Shown: one piece after another, positions 7,866-16,561 of the stretch | How positions within the stretch are numbered: the first letter of the stretch is position 1 | How the letters are laid out: every line of letters starts with the position of its first letter | NCBI GenBank assembly: GCA_046483075.1 | Contig: JAWODV010000066.1 | Span: 1 to 64,000, forward strand | DNA length: 64,000 nt | Reading direction: 5' to 3' | From: JASMTM01 sp046483075 | Lineage (GTDB): Bacteria > Thermotogota > Thermotogae > Petrotogales > Kosmotogaceae | Made by a program: the position numbers and the translations under genes | The notes under the pieces: model-generated | What the model was told of the DNA's origin: nothing | Database searches by the model: none | What the model saw: only the letters and a program-made list of their open reading frames with translations

Positions 7866-9644
7866 TCAATAAATGCCATATAATGGTCCAAGGGCTTTAC
7901 AGGTCCTGTAATCTGCGCTCTCAAGATTTTCGGTTCCGAATGCTGCCCAGGTTTTTGGCCTGAATATACTTTCTTTCTCTACATTATGCATGGAAACAGG
8001 AATTCTCAAAATAGAAGCGAGTGCAATTAATTCCGCACCAATATGTCCATAACTTATCGCACCGTGATTGGCACCCCAATTGTTCATTACGGAATAAACA
8101 TCCTTAAAGGCTCCTTCCCCAGTCAATCTGGGAACAAACCATGTTGTTGGCCAGGAAGGGTCTGTTCTTTCATCGAGAATTTTATCTACTTCTTTATCCA
8201 GTTTTACAGTATAACCTTCTGCGATCTGCAAAACGGGACCCAATCCCTTAACGATGTTCATCCTGCACATTGTAACGGGCATTTCACCCTCAGTAAGAAA
8301 TTTACTTGAAAAGCCACCGCCTCTAAAATATTCTACATTTGCAGGACACCATTCGGTTGCTTCAAGACATTTTTCCATTTCGTCTTCAGTAATGGCCCAG
8401 AAGGGTTTCATCACGGGATTGCCATTTTCGTCTTTTTGCTGTCCCGTACCATCAAGGGTGGTAGAACCTGAGTTTTTTAGATGAATCACACCATCTTTTG
8501 CCTTGTTCTGCAACTCTTTCCCGGTGATCCTTTTTATCGCTTCTGGACTCCAGTAGGTTCGAACGTCGGAAAATATTTGAGGCGTATTAGTCAATAGATA
8601 GCCAAATAACATAGAAACAGCATTTAATGAATCATTTTCAGTTGCTACAATAAACGGATTTCTTATACCATTCCAGTCAAAGGACGAATTGAGAACTGCC
8701 TCCGAGAAATCACCATTTGGAAAGTGATCTGTCCATTGTCTTTGACCCTGAAACCCTGAAGCTATTGCGTAATGTCCTTCTGCTTCTTCTTCGTAGTTTA
8801 TTTTCTTTAACCTGGGATTACCTATCATCATGTCCCTGATAATCAAGGTCATCTTTGTAATAAATTCCCATTGTTTGTCTTTCTCTTTTCTTGAAAACTG
8901 TTTTTCACCTGGATTTATATCTTTGCCTTCTTTGCAGTTTTTTCTTACCCATTTAATTGCTTTCTCATACTCTTCTTTATCATATATTCCTTCTTTTATT
9001 CTTCTAATGATTTCAGACATATCACAATATTCAACATGCATTCCAAGGTATTTTTCAAAAAAGTCTTCATTTACCATCGATCCTGCTATTCCCATTGAAA
9101 CGGTTCCAATAGACAAATATGACTTTCTTCTCATATAAGCAACGCCCAATGCTGCCTTTGAAAACTTCAATATTTTCTCTTCCACATCTTCTGGTATTGA
9201 AAGATCATCAGCATCCTGAACATCTCTTCCATAAATGGCAAACGCTGGCAAACCCTTTTGATCATGCGCTGCTGATACTGCTGCAAGAAAAACCGCTCCC
9301 GGTCTTTCACTACCGTTAAATCCCCATATAGCCTTAGGTATAAGAGGATCTTCATCCATAACTTCAGAACCGTAGCACCAGCTTGGAGTAACTGTTAACG
9401 ATACTCCAACCTCTTCCCTTTCGAACTTTTTTGCACATCTGACTGATTCAGCATATCCACCTATTGTTGAATCAGCAATGCATGTTTTGACCTTCGAACC
9501 ATCTATATATCTAAGTTTGTTTTCAAGCAAAGAAGCCACCTTTTTTGCCAGTTTCATTGTCTGATCCTCAAGAGATTCTCTTACTCCTCTTCTTCTACCA
9601 TCAATCACAGGTCTAATGCCAATTTTTGGAAAATCCTTTAACAA
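7866..9644 (-). CDS. fucI: L-fucose isomerase (also acts on D-arabinose in this family)
   Basis: This 592-residue protein matches the family length. It begins PKIGIRPVIDGRRRGVRESLE, split as PKIGIRPVIDGRRRG and VRESLE, the standard FucI opening. GFQGQRQWTDHFPNGDF and ATENDSLNAVSMLFGYLLTN carry the metal-binding Glu and the nearby active-site residues, and NNWGANHGAISYGHIGAEL near residue 540 carries the C-terminal histidine. It interconverts L-fucose and L-fuculose, or D-arabinose and D-ribulose, with Mn2+. It is the last gene of the minus-strand TRAP operon, 24 bp after iclR, so the transported substrate probably feeds into or resembles these sugars. Confidence 0.95.
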   Translation of the reverse strand: MLKDFPKIGIRPVIDGRRRGVRESLEDQTMKLAKKVASLLENKLRYIDGSKVKTCIADSTIGGYAESVRCAKKFEREEVGVSLTVTPSWCYGSEVMDEDPLIPKAIWGFNGSERPGAVFLAAVSAAHDQKGLPAFAIYGRDVQDADDLSIPEDVEEKILKFSKAALGVAYMRRKSYLSIGTVSMGIAGSMVNEDFFEKYLGMHVEYCDMSEIIRRIKEGIYDKEEYEKAIKWVRKNCKEGKDINPGEKQFSRKEKDKQWEFITKMTLIIRDMMIGNPRLKKINYEEEAEGHYAIASGFQGQRQWTDHFPNGDFSEAVLNSSFDWNGIRNPFIVATENDSLNAVSMLFGYLLTNTPQIFSDVRTYWSPEAIKRITGKELQNKAKDGVIHLKNSGSTTLDGTGQQKDENGNPVMKPFWAITEDEMEKCLEATEWCPANVEYFRGGGFSSKFLTEGEMPVTMCRMNIVKGLGPVLQIAEGYTVKLDKEVDKILDERTDPSWPTTWFVPRLTGEGAFKDVYSVMNNWGANHGAISYGHIGAELIALASILRIPVSMHNVEKESIFRPKTWAAFGTENLESADYRTCKALGPLYGIY

Positions 9645-9668
9645 AACTCTTCACCTCTTATTTCACTA

Positions 9669-10412
9669 TTATTTTCCCAACTTATCTGAAATTCTGTTAA
9701 CTGATTCTAACAAAAGTTTTCTATATTTTTCCATTTTTCTTCTGTTCATTCTTATCTTTGGTCCAGAAATACTTATTGAAGCCACCACGTGAACTCTGTT
9801 ATTGAATATCGGCGCGCCAATGCACAATATTCCTTCATCATGTTCTTCATTATCCAGTGCGAAACCTTGGTTTCTAATCTTTTCCAGCTCTTTTCTTAAC
9901 TCATTTTTTTCTGTTATGGTATTCTTTGTAAATTTCTTTAATTCTATACTTGATAAAATACTTTCTCGTTTTTCATCAGGCAAAAAAGCGAGTATGGCTT
10001 TACCAATCGATGTACAATATATTGGTGAGCGCTTCCCTATCCACATTTTTGCCTGAAGATTATGCATACTGCCCAATCCTTCAATTGAAGTAACTTCATT
10101 TCCATCAAGAACTCCCATGTGAATTGATTCTTCTGTATACTTACTCAATTTTTCTATTTCCGGGAAAGCTAATTTTCTAAGTTCTAGCGTTTCCAGATAC
10201 AGACTTCCTAATTCAAATAACTTAACCCCAATTCGATATTTAGAAGTATTTTCATCTTTACTTAAAATGTTTACTCTATTAAGTGCCCCAGCAATTCTAT
10301 AAACAGTGGGTTTTGGTAATTCTGTTTTCTTAGTCAATTCATTCAAAGTTAGTTCTGGTTCATCTAAAGAAAAAGAATCGAGTATCTGTATTATTCTTTT
10401 TACACCTTGCAC
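9669..10412 (-). CDS. IclR-family transcriptional regulator
   Basis: This 247-residue regulator has an N-terminal winged helix (GVKRIIQILDSFSLDEPELTLNELTKKTELPKPTVYRIAGAL, with recognition helix KPTVYRIAGAL) and a C-terminal effector domain with GKAILAFLPDEKRE, DNEEHDEGILCIGAPIFN and ASISISGPKIRM. It lies between the TRAP large permease and fucI in one minus-strand operon, so it most likely controls its own operon. The tandem ATTTC-N7-GAAAT repeats upstream of the first gene (14285-14321) are a plausible binding site. Confidence 0.92.
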   Translation of the reverse strand: MQGVKRIIQILDSFSLDEPELTLNELTKKTELPKPTVYRIAGALNRVNILSKDENTSKYRIGVKLFELGSLYLETLELRKLAFPEIEKLSKYTEESIHMGVLDGNEVTSIEGLGSMHNLQAKMWIGKRSPIYCTSIGKAILAFLPDEKRESILSSIELKKFTKNTITEKNELRKELEKIRNQGFALDNEEHDEGILCIGAPIFNNRVHVVASISISGPKIRMNRRKMEKYRKLLLESVNRISDKLGK

Positions 10413-10426
10413 AAAATCACCTCAAT

Positions 10427-11722
10427 TTACCCAACATAGCCAAATACTCTTGGAAGCCACAATACAATATCGGGAAAATACGTTATTAATATCAATCCGA
10501 GTACTTCGATAGGTATAAAGTATCTAAGCATCTCACCAAATACTTTACTGACTGGAGTTTTGCTCAAAGCACTGGTAATGTATCCTGTTTGACCATAAGG
10601 AGGGGTGTCAAGGGCTAACATTAAGTTTACTGTAGTAATTATACCGAAGTGAACCAGATCTATTCCAACAGCTTCTACAAGCGGTAACATTATCGGTATT
10701 ACCACAAGCTGAATAACTGAAACATCAAAAAACATTCCGAGTAAAAAGAACATTATATTGGTACTCAATAACAACAGAATCCTTGAATCAAGGAATCCTG
10801 AATCAATAAAGAAATCTGTTATCATTAAAGGAATTTCTTCCCGTGCCAATACATATTTTACAACAAGTGCTGCCGCTATCATAAAACTTATAAACCCTAC
10901 AGAATAAACGGTCTTCATAATTATCTTTTTAAACTTCTTAAAGCTCATTTTCTTGTATACCAGTATACTGATTATCATGACGTATCCAGCAAGAACCGCT
11001 GCAGCTTCTGTTGGAGTAAAAATACCTCCATATATTCCTACTAGAAGAATAATTGGTGCCAATAAAGCAGCAAAAGATCTTCTAAAACTTTTCCACAATA
11101 CTTTGAGTGGATATTTTTTGCCTTTAGGATAACCTCTTTTTTTCGAAAGATAATAAACCATTCCCGCTTCAAGCAGAGCTATCAACAATCCAGGAATTAT
11201 ACCCGCTAAAAAGAGATATCCCAGAGAAGCACCAGTTAACATTGCATAGATAACCATGGGAATACTTGGAGGGATTATTGGTGAAATTGTTGCTGATGCA
11301 CACGTTACAGCACTGGCAAACTTGCCGTCATATCCATCGTCCATCATGGCTTTAATCTCGATAGCTCCTACTCCAGAAACATCAGCTATCTCAGAACCAC
11401 TCATACCAGCAAAAATTATACTAGTTGCAATATTGGCATAACCAAGTCCGCCTCTTATTCTACCCATTGATTGCTTCACAAAACCAAATATTATATCTGT
11501 CACATCTGTATCATTCATTAAATTTGCAGCGAAAATGAACATGGGGACAGCCATCAAAACGTCTTTCCCGCTAAGTTCGATAGCCATGACATCCATAAAT
11601 GACCCAAGACTAACTCCTGCAGTAATGAAATAGGAAAAACCACCCATAACCATTGCAAATGCTATGGGGAAACCCAGAGCAAAAGCACCAAGAAAAACGA
11701 CAAAAAATAATACTAATCCCAT
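10427..11722 (-). CDS. dctM: TRAP transporter large permease, DctM type
   Basis: This 431-residue protein has roughly a dozen hydrophobic segments. It begins GLVLFFVVFLGAFALGFPIAFAM and contains ISPIIPPSIPMVIYAMLTGASLGYLFLAGIIPG, split as ISPIIPPSIPMVIYAM and GYLFLAGIIPG, both typical of DctM. It is the Na+-coupled transport subunit of a tripartite ATP-independent transporter. Its start overlaps the end of the small permease gene by 10 bp, indicating coupled translation. Confidence 0.94.
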   Translation of the reverse strand: MGLVLFFVVFLGAFALGFPIAFAMVMGGFSYFITAGVSLGSFMDVMAIELSGKDVLMAVPMFIFAANLMNDTDVTDIIFGFVKQSMGRIRGGLGYANIATSIIFAGMSGSEIADVSGVGAIEIKAMMDDGYDGKFASAVTCASATISPIIPPSIPMVIYAMLTGASLGYLFLAGIIPGLLIALLEAGMVYYLSKKRGYPKGKKYPLKVLWKSFRRSFAALLAPIILLVGIYGGIFTPTEAAAVLAGYVMIISILVYKKMSFKKFKKIIMKTVYSVGFISFMIAAALVVKYVLAREEIPLMITDFFIDSGFLDSRILLLLSTNIMFFLLGMFFDVSVIQLVVIPIMLPLVEAVGIDLVHFGIITTVNLMLALDTPPYGQTGYITSALSKTPVSKVFGEMLRYFIPIEVLGLILITYFPDIVLWLPRVFGYVG

Positions 11723-12240
11723 GGCTCTTCCTCCTTAGCGGATTTTTTTCCTGTTACTAGTTCTCTGGTGTCTTTATAAATCCAGATGAAATTATGTATT
11801 ATCATCAAAACAATGAACATTGGAAAACAAAAAAGAAGGTAACTCCAGGGAATCTTCAAAACATTCGACTTTATGAGTCTGTAGAAAACAATATCGTTCC
11901 ATATTGGAAAAAATGTCATGAATAGCATAATTGTGAAAAACACGTTGAAAAACAAATCAAATACAATTTGCAGTTTTCTCGAAACCATATCATAAATAAC
12001 ATTGAATTTCATATGTGCCCCAAATCTTCTAGCAAGAGGTGCCCCAAGAAAAATTATCCAGATAAATGAATATCTTGAAATCTCAAACAATTCTGGTGAT
12101 GGATTGTTAAATACATACCTCATTATTACTTGCACAAAGAGTGCGAAAAATAATAACAATAAAAAAATTGAAGCTACTCGATATTCAATAAAATCAATAA
12201 CAAACATACCTGTTTTCTTTAACACCTTCATAAAAGACAT
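11713..12240 (-). CDS. dctQ: TRAP transporter small permease, DctQ type
   Basis: I place the start at the ATG at 12240, about 10 bp after AGGAGG; a longer frame from 12267 would overlap the upstream hairpin. The protein of about 175 residues has four hydrophobic segments (FIDFIEYRVASIFLLLLFFAL, FEISRYSFIWIIFLGAPLA, IVFDLFFNVFFTIMLFMTF and YLLFCFPMFIVLMIIHNF; the first begins near residue 12) and the DctQ pattern RYSFIWIIFLGAPLARRFGAH. It bridges the binding protein and the large permease. Confidence 0.9.
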   Translation of the reverse strand: MSFMKVLKKTGMFVIDFIEYRVASIFLLLLFFALFVQVIMRYVFNNPSPELFEISRYSFIWIIFLGAPLARRFGAHMKFNVIYDMVSRKLQIVFDLFFNVFFTIMLFMTFFPIWNDIVFYRLIKSNVLKIPWSYLLFCFPMFIVLMIIHNFIWIYKDTRELVTGKKSAKEEEPWD

Positions 12241-12262
12241 CTTTTCTGAACCTCCTGCTAAA

Positions 12263-12294
12263 ATCACGGAAAGATCATGCGATCTTCCCGTGAT
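12263..12294 (-). other. Intercistronic hairpin between dctP and dctQ
   Basis: Read on the minus strand, ATCACGGGAAGATC and GATCTTTCCGTGAT form a 14-bp stem with one G-U pair and a GCAT loop. No U-tract follows. Like the hairpin at 2181-2204, it sits right after a binding-protein gene, where differential message stability usually raises binding-protein yield. Confidence 0.7.
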
Positions 12295-12317
12295 GAAAAA
12301 TAAACAGTTCCTAAACG

Positions 12318-13316
12318 TTATTCAGTTGGGTATTTTTGAATAAATTCGTAGAGTCCTTCGCCCCATTTTTCATCAAATTTTGGTTGTGAGTAGTATTCAG
12401 CTGCGTGTTCCATAAATGCTTCTTTATCTGGAATAATGATTTCCATATCATATTCATCAACAAATTGTTTTAATAGTTTGGCTTCCTGTTCTAAAACCAA
12501 TTCGTTCATATAATATCTCGCAACCAGCATAGCTTTTTCAATGTAGGTGCGATATTCTAGGGGCATTTCCTGCCAGAGATCTTCGTTAATAACGGGATTT
12601 ATCATTCCTATTGAATGATCAGTTAATGTGATATATTTAGTAACTTCAACAAATTTTGCAGATAAATCCGTTGGTAAAGGATTGTCCTGGCCGTCAATTG
12701 TACCGGTTCTTAGTGCAAGATAAACTTCTCCAAATCCCATTGGAGTTGGATTGGCGCCTAAAGCTCTACCCATGTCAAGAAATGCTTCGTTATTTGGCAT
12801 TCTGATTTTCACGCCTCTTAAGTCTTCTGGTTTTCTAATCTCTCCTGCTTTTGCTGTAGTATTTAGCTGTCTTGTCCCCAAATACCAGGTATCAAGGACT
12901 CTCAAACCTGTTTCTTCAGCCAGTTCATCAAACCATTCTTTAACAAATGGGCTATTCATTACCTGATACATATGGTCCAGATCTCTGAAAATATATGCAG
13001 AGTTCAAAACACCCATTTTTGGCATATTTGCGAGATCTGCAAACCATGATGGTGCTGCATCTCCTGCCATTTCAAGATCTCCACGCATAACCGATAACAA
13101 TGATGTCTGTTGATCACCCAGCTGTCCTGAATGAAAGATTTTTACCTCAATCTTACCACCACTCAAATCTTCTGCTATCTCTTTAAATTTTTCCATTGCT
13201 TTGACTTGAGGTTGTGTTGGAGCGGCAACAGTATTAAATCTCAAAGTATACTCTGCTTGAGCAAAAATTAACGAAGTTAATAGTACTACTGCCAGTACAA
13301 AAAGAATTTTCCTCAT
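12318..13316 (-). CDS. dctP: TRAP transporter substrate-binding protein, DctP type
   Basis: This 332-residue protein has a signal peptide (RKILFVLAVVLLTSLIFAQA) and then the DctP pattern: YTLRFNTVAAPTQPQVKAMEKFKEIAEDLSGGKIEVKIFHSGQLGDQ, seen here as LRFNTVAAPTQPQ, DLSGGKIEVKIFHSGQLGD and QQTSLLSVMRGDLEM. RKPEDLRGVKIRMPNN (near residues 161-176) and GEVYLALRTGTIDGQDNPL hold the arginine that usually binds a carboxylate in TRAP ligands. That suggests a sugar acid or another organic acid as substrate. It is secreted to the periplasm or cell surface. Confidence 0.93.
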   Translation of the reverse strand: MRKILFVLAVVLLTSLIFAQAEYTLRFNTVAAPTQPQVKAMEKFKEIAEDLSGGKIEVKIFHSGQLGDQQTSLLSVMRGDLEMAGDAAPSWFADLANMPKMGVLNSAYIFRDLDHMYQVMNSPFVKEWFDELAEETGLRVLDTWYLGTRQLNTTAKAGEIRKPEDLRGVKIRMPNNEAFLDMGRALGANPTPMGFGEVYLALRTGTIDGQDNPLPTDLSAKFVEVTKYITLTDHSIGMINPVINEDLWQEMPLEYRTYIEKAMLVARYYMNELVLEQEAKLLKQFVDEYDMEIIIPDKEAFMEHAAEYYSQPKFDEKWGEGLYEFIQKYPTE

Positions 13317-13353
13317 GACACATCTACCTCCTAATATGAAAATGGATGATTGA

Positions 13354-14271
13354 CTAAATTTTTCCGTTTTTCTCCAGGGATTCCTTTAACAACTCGATTT
13401 CATCCTGTTGAAGTTCTTCAAGAGGGGGTCTAACTCTCGCAACATCTATTCCCGAATGTAAAGCAAAGGCTTTTTTTACACCCGGTAAAGGATTCTCAAA
13501 ACGACCATCTCTACCAAAAAATGCTTTAAACAAATTATAGAGTTTTTTAAAAGTCTGTGTGGCTTCCTGCACATTACCAGAAAAGTAATTTTTCAACATA
13601 CCCTTCATAATATCCCCGATAACATGAGAACCACCACTAACAACTCCGACGCCTCCCTGAGTTAAAACGGATAAAACCATCAGATCATCTCCTGAATAAA
13701 CAACCATTTTTCCATTCGTAGCATTTAAAAAGGCTGAAGTTTGTAGAGGATTTATGCCTGCTTCATCTTTCACTGCGACAATGTTATCCACTCCACTCAA
13801 CTCACCCAATGTTTCTGGCTCAATATTCGTTGCGGTAAAAAGCGGAATATTGTATACCATAATAGGTAAATTTGTACTATTCGCAACTCTCATGAAATGA
13901 TTTTTTACACCATTCTGTGTTGGATGACAATAATAAGGTACAACAACCATAGCAGCATCATAACCGATTCTTTCAGCTTCCTTTGTAAGTTTTATGGTTT
14001 CTTCTGTAAATGCAGTTCCTGTCCCAGCTATAAGTGGCCTCTCATTACCCACTTCTTCTTTCACGGCTTCGAATAGCTTGACTTTTTCTTCAAAGGACAT
14101 TGTATAGAATTCTCCGTTCGTACCAGCAACAATTAAAGAATCGCAATAATCCTTTTTAATAAGAAATCTTGCTATCATCTTTGTTTTAGAATAATCAATT
14201 TCATAATCTTCCTTGAAAGCTGTGTTCATTGGTATCAAAACCCTACCAAAATGTTTTACAACATCCACCAT
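13354..14271 (-). CDS. DapA/NanA-superfamily lyase (class I aldolase), substrate unknown
   Basis: This 305-residue protein has the dihydrodipicolinate-synthase-like barrel. Tyr140 in PIMVYNIP and the Schiff-base Lys168 in IVAVKDEAG are in place, and the GTNGEFYTMSFEEK loop replaces the GTTGES of true DapA. Membership of a TRAP/IclR/FucI operon, rather than a lysine synthesis operon, favours an aldolase for a keto-deoxy sugar acid or a related compound. It is the first gene of the minus-strand operon. Assignment as dapA is therefore not made. Confidence 0.85.
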   Translation of the reverse strand: MVDVVKHFGRVLIPMNTAFKEDYEIDYSKTKMIARFLIKKDYCDSLIVAGTNGEFYTMSFEEKVKLFEAVKEEVGNERPLIAGTGTAFTEETIKLTKEAERIGYDAAMVVVPYYCHPTQNGVKNHFMRVANSTNLPIMVYNIPLFTATNIEPETLGELSGVDNIVAVKDEAGINPLQTSAFLNATNGKMVVYSGDDLMVLSVLTQGGVGVVSGGSHVIGDIMKGMLKNYFSGNVQEATQTFKKLYNLFKAFFGRDGRFENPLPGVKKAFALHSGIDVARVRPPLEELQQDEIELLKESLEKNGKI

Positions 14272-14284
14272 AATCTCCTCCTTT

Positions 14285-14325
14285 ATTTCATTCAGTGAAA
14301 TAATATTTCTACCATTGAAATTATA
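14285..14325 (-). promoter_or_regulatory. Promoter region with tandem ATTTC-N7-GAAAT operators for the TRAP operon
   Basis: Two inverted repeats of identical form, ATTTC-N7-GAAAT, lie at 14285-14301 and 14305-14321, with centres 20 bp apart (about two helical turns). On the minus strand a TATAAT -10 box (14320-14325) touches the upstream copy, so the repeats cover the predicted start of transcription. The IclR-family protein at 9669-10412 is the obvious candidate binder. The -35 region is weak. Confidence 0.55.
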
Positions 14326-14669
14326 TAATTTTTTGTTCTCATATAAAAATTCACTCAGGAACAGTTAAGTAATATTAACTTTGACAAGAACCGGTTATTG
14401 GAAAAAAACACATTCTGCTGCATGTTTTTCACTAAGAATTCTCTTTTAAATCAAAAAACACAATAAACAGGTCTGCTCTTCATCTAAAGCAAAGTTTAAA
14501 GCTTAATTTTGTCTCCTATGTTTTTTTCAAACTTGTGTATGTAAACATTACTTATAATAACCAGGAAGAAACAAAACTAACCCGAAAATACACCAGTAAA
14601 AAGCAAAAAAATGGCTATAAACACTAACTGTTATAATCTTGTTATTAGGCAGCAGAGGGAGGCATTACT
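14326..14669. other. Divergent intergenic region
   Basis: This AT-rich spacer separates the minus-strand TRAP operon from the CGGC gene. On the plus strand TGTTATAAT (14629-14637) looks like an extended -10 element about 30 bp before the CGGC start codon, without a good -35. No gene or RNA structure was recognised in the rest. Confidence 0.4.
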
Positions 14670-15113
14670 ATGAAAAAGTTGGGTATAATCATTTGTGGCC
14701 GTTATCAGAGTTGTGGAGGCGGCAAGTGTTTTAGAGCAATGCGTGAACATGCGGGAGGATTTGCCATTTATCCTGCTGAAGAAGATTTACAGCTTGTGGG
14801 CTATTCTTACTGTGGTGGTTGTCCGGGTGGAAACGTAGAATATGTTCCTGAAGAAATGAAAAAGAACGGGGTGGAAGTAATTCATCTTGCCACAGGACTG
14901 GTTGTTGGATACCCTCCGTGTCCAAGAATCAAACACTTTAAGGAGTTCATAGAAAATTATTACGACATCCCCGTTGTTATTGGAACGCATCCCATACCAT
15001 TAAAGTACTTTAATGCACATCAGAAGTTATCTTTCTGGGAAAAGAGTGATATGTTTTCATTGGCTGAACATTTAATGAATGAATACAGAGAAATAATGAA
15101 ATCATATAACTGA
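14670..15113 (+). CDS. CGGC-domain protein (predicted metal or Fe-S binding)
   Basis: This 147-residue protein carries the CGGC domain. Its cysteine motifs are ICGRYQSCGGGKCFRAM (about residues 8-24), YCGGCPGGN (about residues 49-57) and PPCPRIKHF near residue 91, followed by a conserved GTHPIP near residues 109-114. The family is small, widespread in anaerobes and has no established function; metal or iron-sulfur binding is only predicted from the cysteines. It stands alone, upstream of the lysine fermentation operon, with AGAGGGAGG before its ATG. A functional link to its neighbours is not shown. Confidence 0.8.
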   Translation: MKKLGIIICGRYQSCGGGKCFRAMREHAGGFAIYPAEEDLQLVGYSYCGGCPGGNVEYVPEEMKKNGVEVIHLATGLVVGYPPCPRIKHFKEFIENYYDIPVVIGTHPIPLKYFNAHQKLSFWEKSDMFSLAEHLMNEYREIMKSYN

Positions 15114-15206
15114 ATTGCAGAATACGCTAAATCTCTTTATAAAATGTTTAACCGGCTATTACATATTTTCTTAACCACAAATAACCAAATCCTTTTTTCT
15201 AAAACA

Positions 15207-15240
15207 ATACCCGGCCTTCACTTTTCAGAACGCCGGGTAT
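15207..15240. other. GC-rich hairpin before the lysine operon
   Basis: ATACCCGGC (15207-15215) and GCCGGGTAT (15232-15240) form a perfect 9-bp stem with a 16-nt loop in an otherwise AT-rich spacer. There is no U-tract after it on the plus strand. It could reduce read-through from the CGGC gene or belong to the 5' leader of the lysine operon. Confidence 0.45.
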
Positions 15241-15354
15241 AAAGTAGAATAATGCATATAAAACTAACTTTCTCGATGCATTTCTATTAGATTGCAAATA
15301 TTCGTTCTTGATAAACTCTCTTTGAAAGTAGAACATGAAAATAGGAGGGATATG

Positions 15355-15738
15355 ATGAAAGAAGTAACAATTCGAACAAGAATGAGTTCCCATGATGCTC
15401 ATTATGGCGGAGGGCTTGTGGATGGCGCAAAACTCCTTCAATACTTTGGAGATGTTGCAACAGAACTCCTTATTCGAAACGATGGTGATGAAGGTCTTTT
15501 CAAGGCATACGATAATATCGAATTTCTTGCGCCGGTTTATGCTGGAGATTTTATAGAATTTATAGGCAGGATAGACAAAATTGGCAATACTTCAAGGAAA
15601 ATGTCATTTGAAGCCATTAAGGTAATAAAAACAAGACCGGACATATCTGATTCTGCAGCAGAAGTACTTGATAAACCTGTTGTTGTTTGCAAAGCAAGTG
15701 GGACATGTGTGGTCCCAAAGGAAAAACAGAGGGGGTGA
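15355..15738 (+). CDS. kal: 3-aminobutyryl-CoA ammonia lyase
   Basis: Three in-frame starts exist; ATG 15355 is best because AGGAGGG ends 5 bp before it. The 127-residue hotdog-fold protein begins KEVTIRTRMSSHDAHYGGGLVDGAK and continues YDNIEFLAPVYAGDFIEFIGRI, as in characterised Kal. It removes ammonia from L-3-aminobutyryl-CoA to give crotonyl-CoA, a late step of anaerobic lysine degradation. It is the first gene of a run whose next three members are kce, kdd and kamA, which makes the assignment firm. Confidence 0.93.
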   Translation: MKEVTIRTRMSSHDAHYGGGLVDGAKLLQYFGDVATELLIRNDGDEGLFKAYDNIEFLAPVYAGDFIEFIGRIDKIGNTSRKMSFEAIKVIKTRPDISDSAAEVLDKPVVVCKASGTCVVPKEKQRG

Positions 15739-15742
15739 AGTA

Positions 15743-16558
15743 ATGGAAAAATTAATTATTACAGCTGCTTTGACCGGAGCAGAAGTCACAAAGGATATGC
15801 AACCAAATCTACCCATTACTCCCGAAGAAATAGCTAAAGAAGCTTATAAATGCTATGAAGCGGGTGCTTCAGTAATACACGTTCATGCAAGGGAAGAGGA
15901 CGGTACTCCTAATCAATGTCAGGAAATATACGCAGAAATAAAAAGACTTGTAGAAAAGAAGTGCAATATTATTGTTCAGCCTTCAACTGGCGGAGCAGTA
16001 TGGCATGACATAGAAGAAAGGATACAACCCCTAAAGATTAACCCGGAAATGGCCACATTAACTACTGGTACATGTAATTTCGGTGACAGTATATTCAGCA
16101 ACCCAATGGACTACATTATGCACTTTGCAAAAGAAATGAATGAAAGAATCATTAAACCCGAAATTGAGGTTTTTGATAGAGGAATGATAAATAACGCGCT
16201 TTACCTTGTTAAGAAAGGGGTTCTTGAACTTCCCCTTCATTTTGATTTCGTAATGGGTGTTCCCGGAGCTATACCGGGTAAGATTAGAGATCTTGTTTAT
16301 CTGGTAGAAAGCATTCCACCGGGATGCACCTGGACAGTTGCTGGAATTGGCAAACATGAGCTAACTCTGGCCACTCATGCCATTGCAATGGGTGGACATG
16401 TAAGAGTAGGCTTTGAAGACAACATATATTACCGAAAAGGTGAACTTGCCACATCAAACGCCCAACTTGTAGAACGAATTGCAAGGATAGCAAAAGAATT
16501 AGATAGAGAAGTAGCAACGCCTGACGAAGCGAGAGAAATTCTTAATATCAGGAGGTAA
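15743..16558 (+). CDS. kce: 3-keto-5-aminohexanoate cleavage enzyme
   Basis: The start is ATG 15743, with GGGGGTGA 5-8 bp upstream, rather than the longer frame. The 271-residue protein is a BKACE-family TIM barrel: LIITAALTGAEVTKDMQPNLP at the start, the zinc-binding GASVIHVHAREEDG (about residues 41-54), and GGHVRVGFEDNIYY near residue 220 with the last zinc-side glutamate. It transfers 3-keto-5-aminohexanoate and acetyl-CoA to acetoacetate and 3-aminobutyryl-CoA. It follows kal by 4 bp. Confidence 0.95.
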   Translation: MEKLIITAALTGAEVTKDMQPNLPITPEEIAKEAYKCYEAGASVIHVHAREEDGTPNQCQEIYAEIKRLVEKKCNIIVQPSTGGAVWHDIEERIQPLKINPEMATLTTGTCNFGDSIFSNPMDYIMHFAKEMNERIIKPEIEVFDRGMINNALYLVKKGVLELPLHFDFVMGVPGAIPGKIRDLVYLVESIPPGCTWTVAGIGKHELTLATHAIAMGGHVRVGFEDNIYYRKGELATSNAQLVERIARIAKELDREVATPDEAREILNIRR

Positions 16559-16561
16559 ACA

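Noticed and set aside
13354..14271. 4-hydroxy-tetrahydrodipicolinate synthase (dapA)
   Set aside because: The GTTGES loop of DapA is replaced by GTNGEF and the gene belongs to a TRAP/IclR/FucI operon, not to lysine synthesis.
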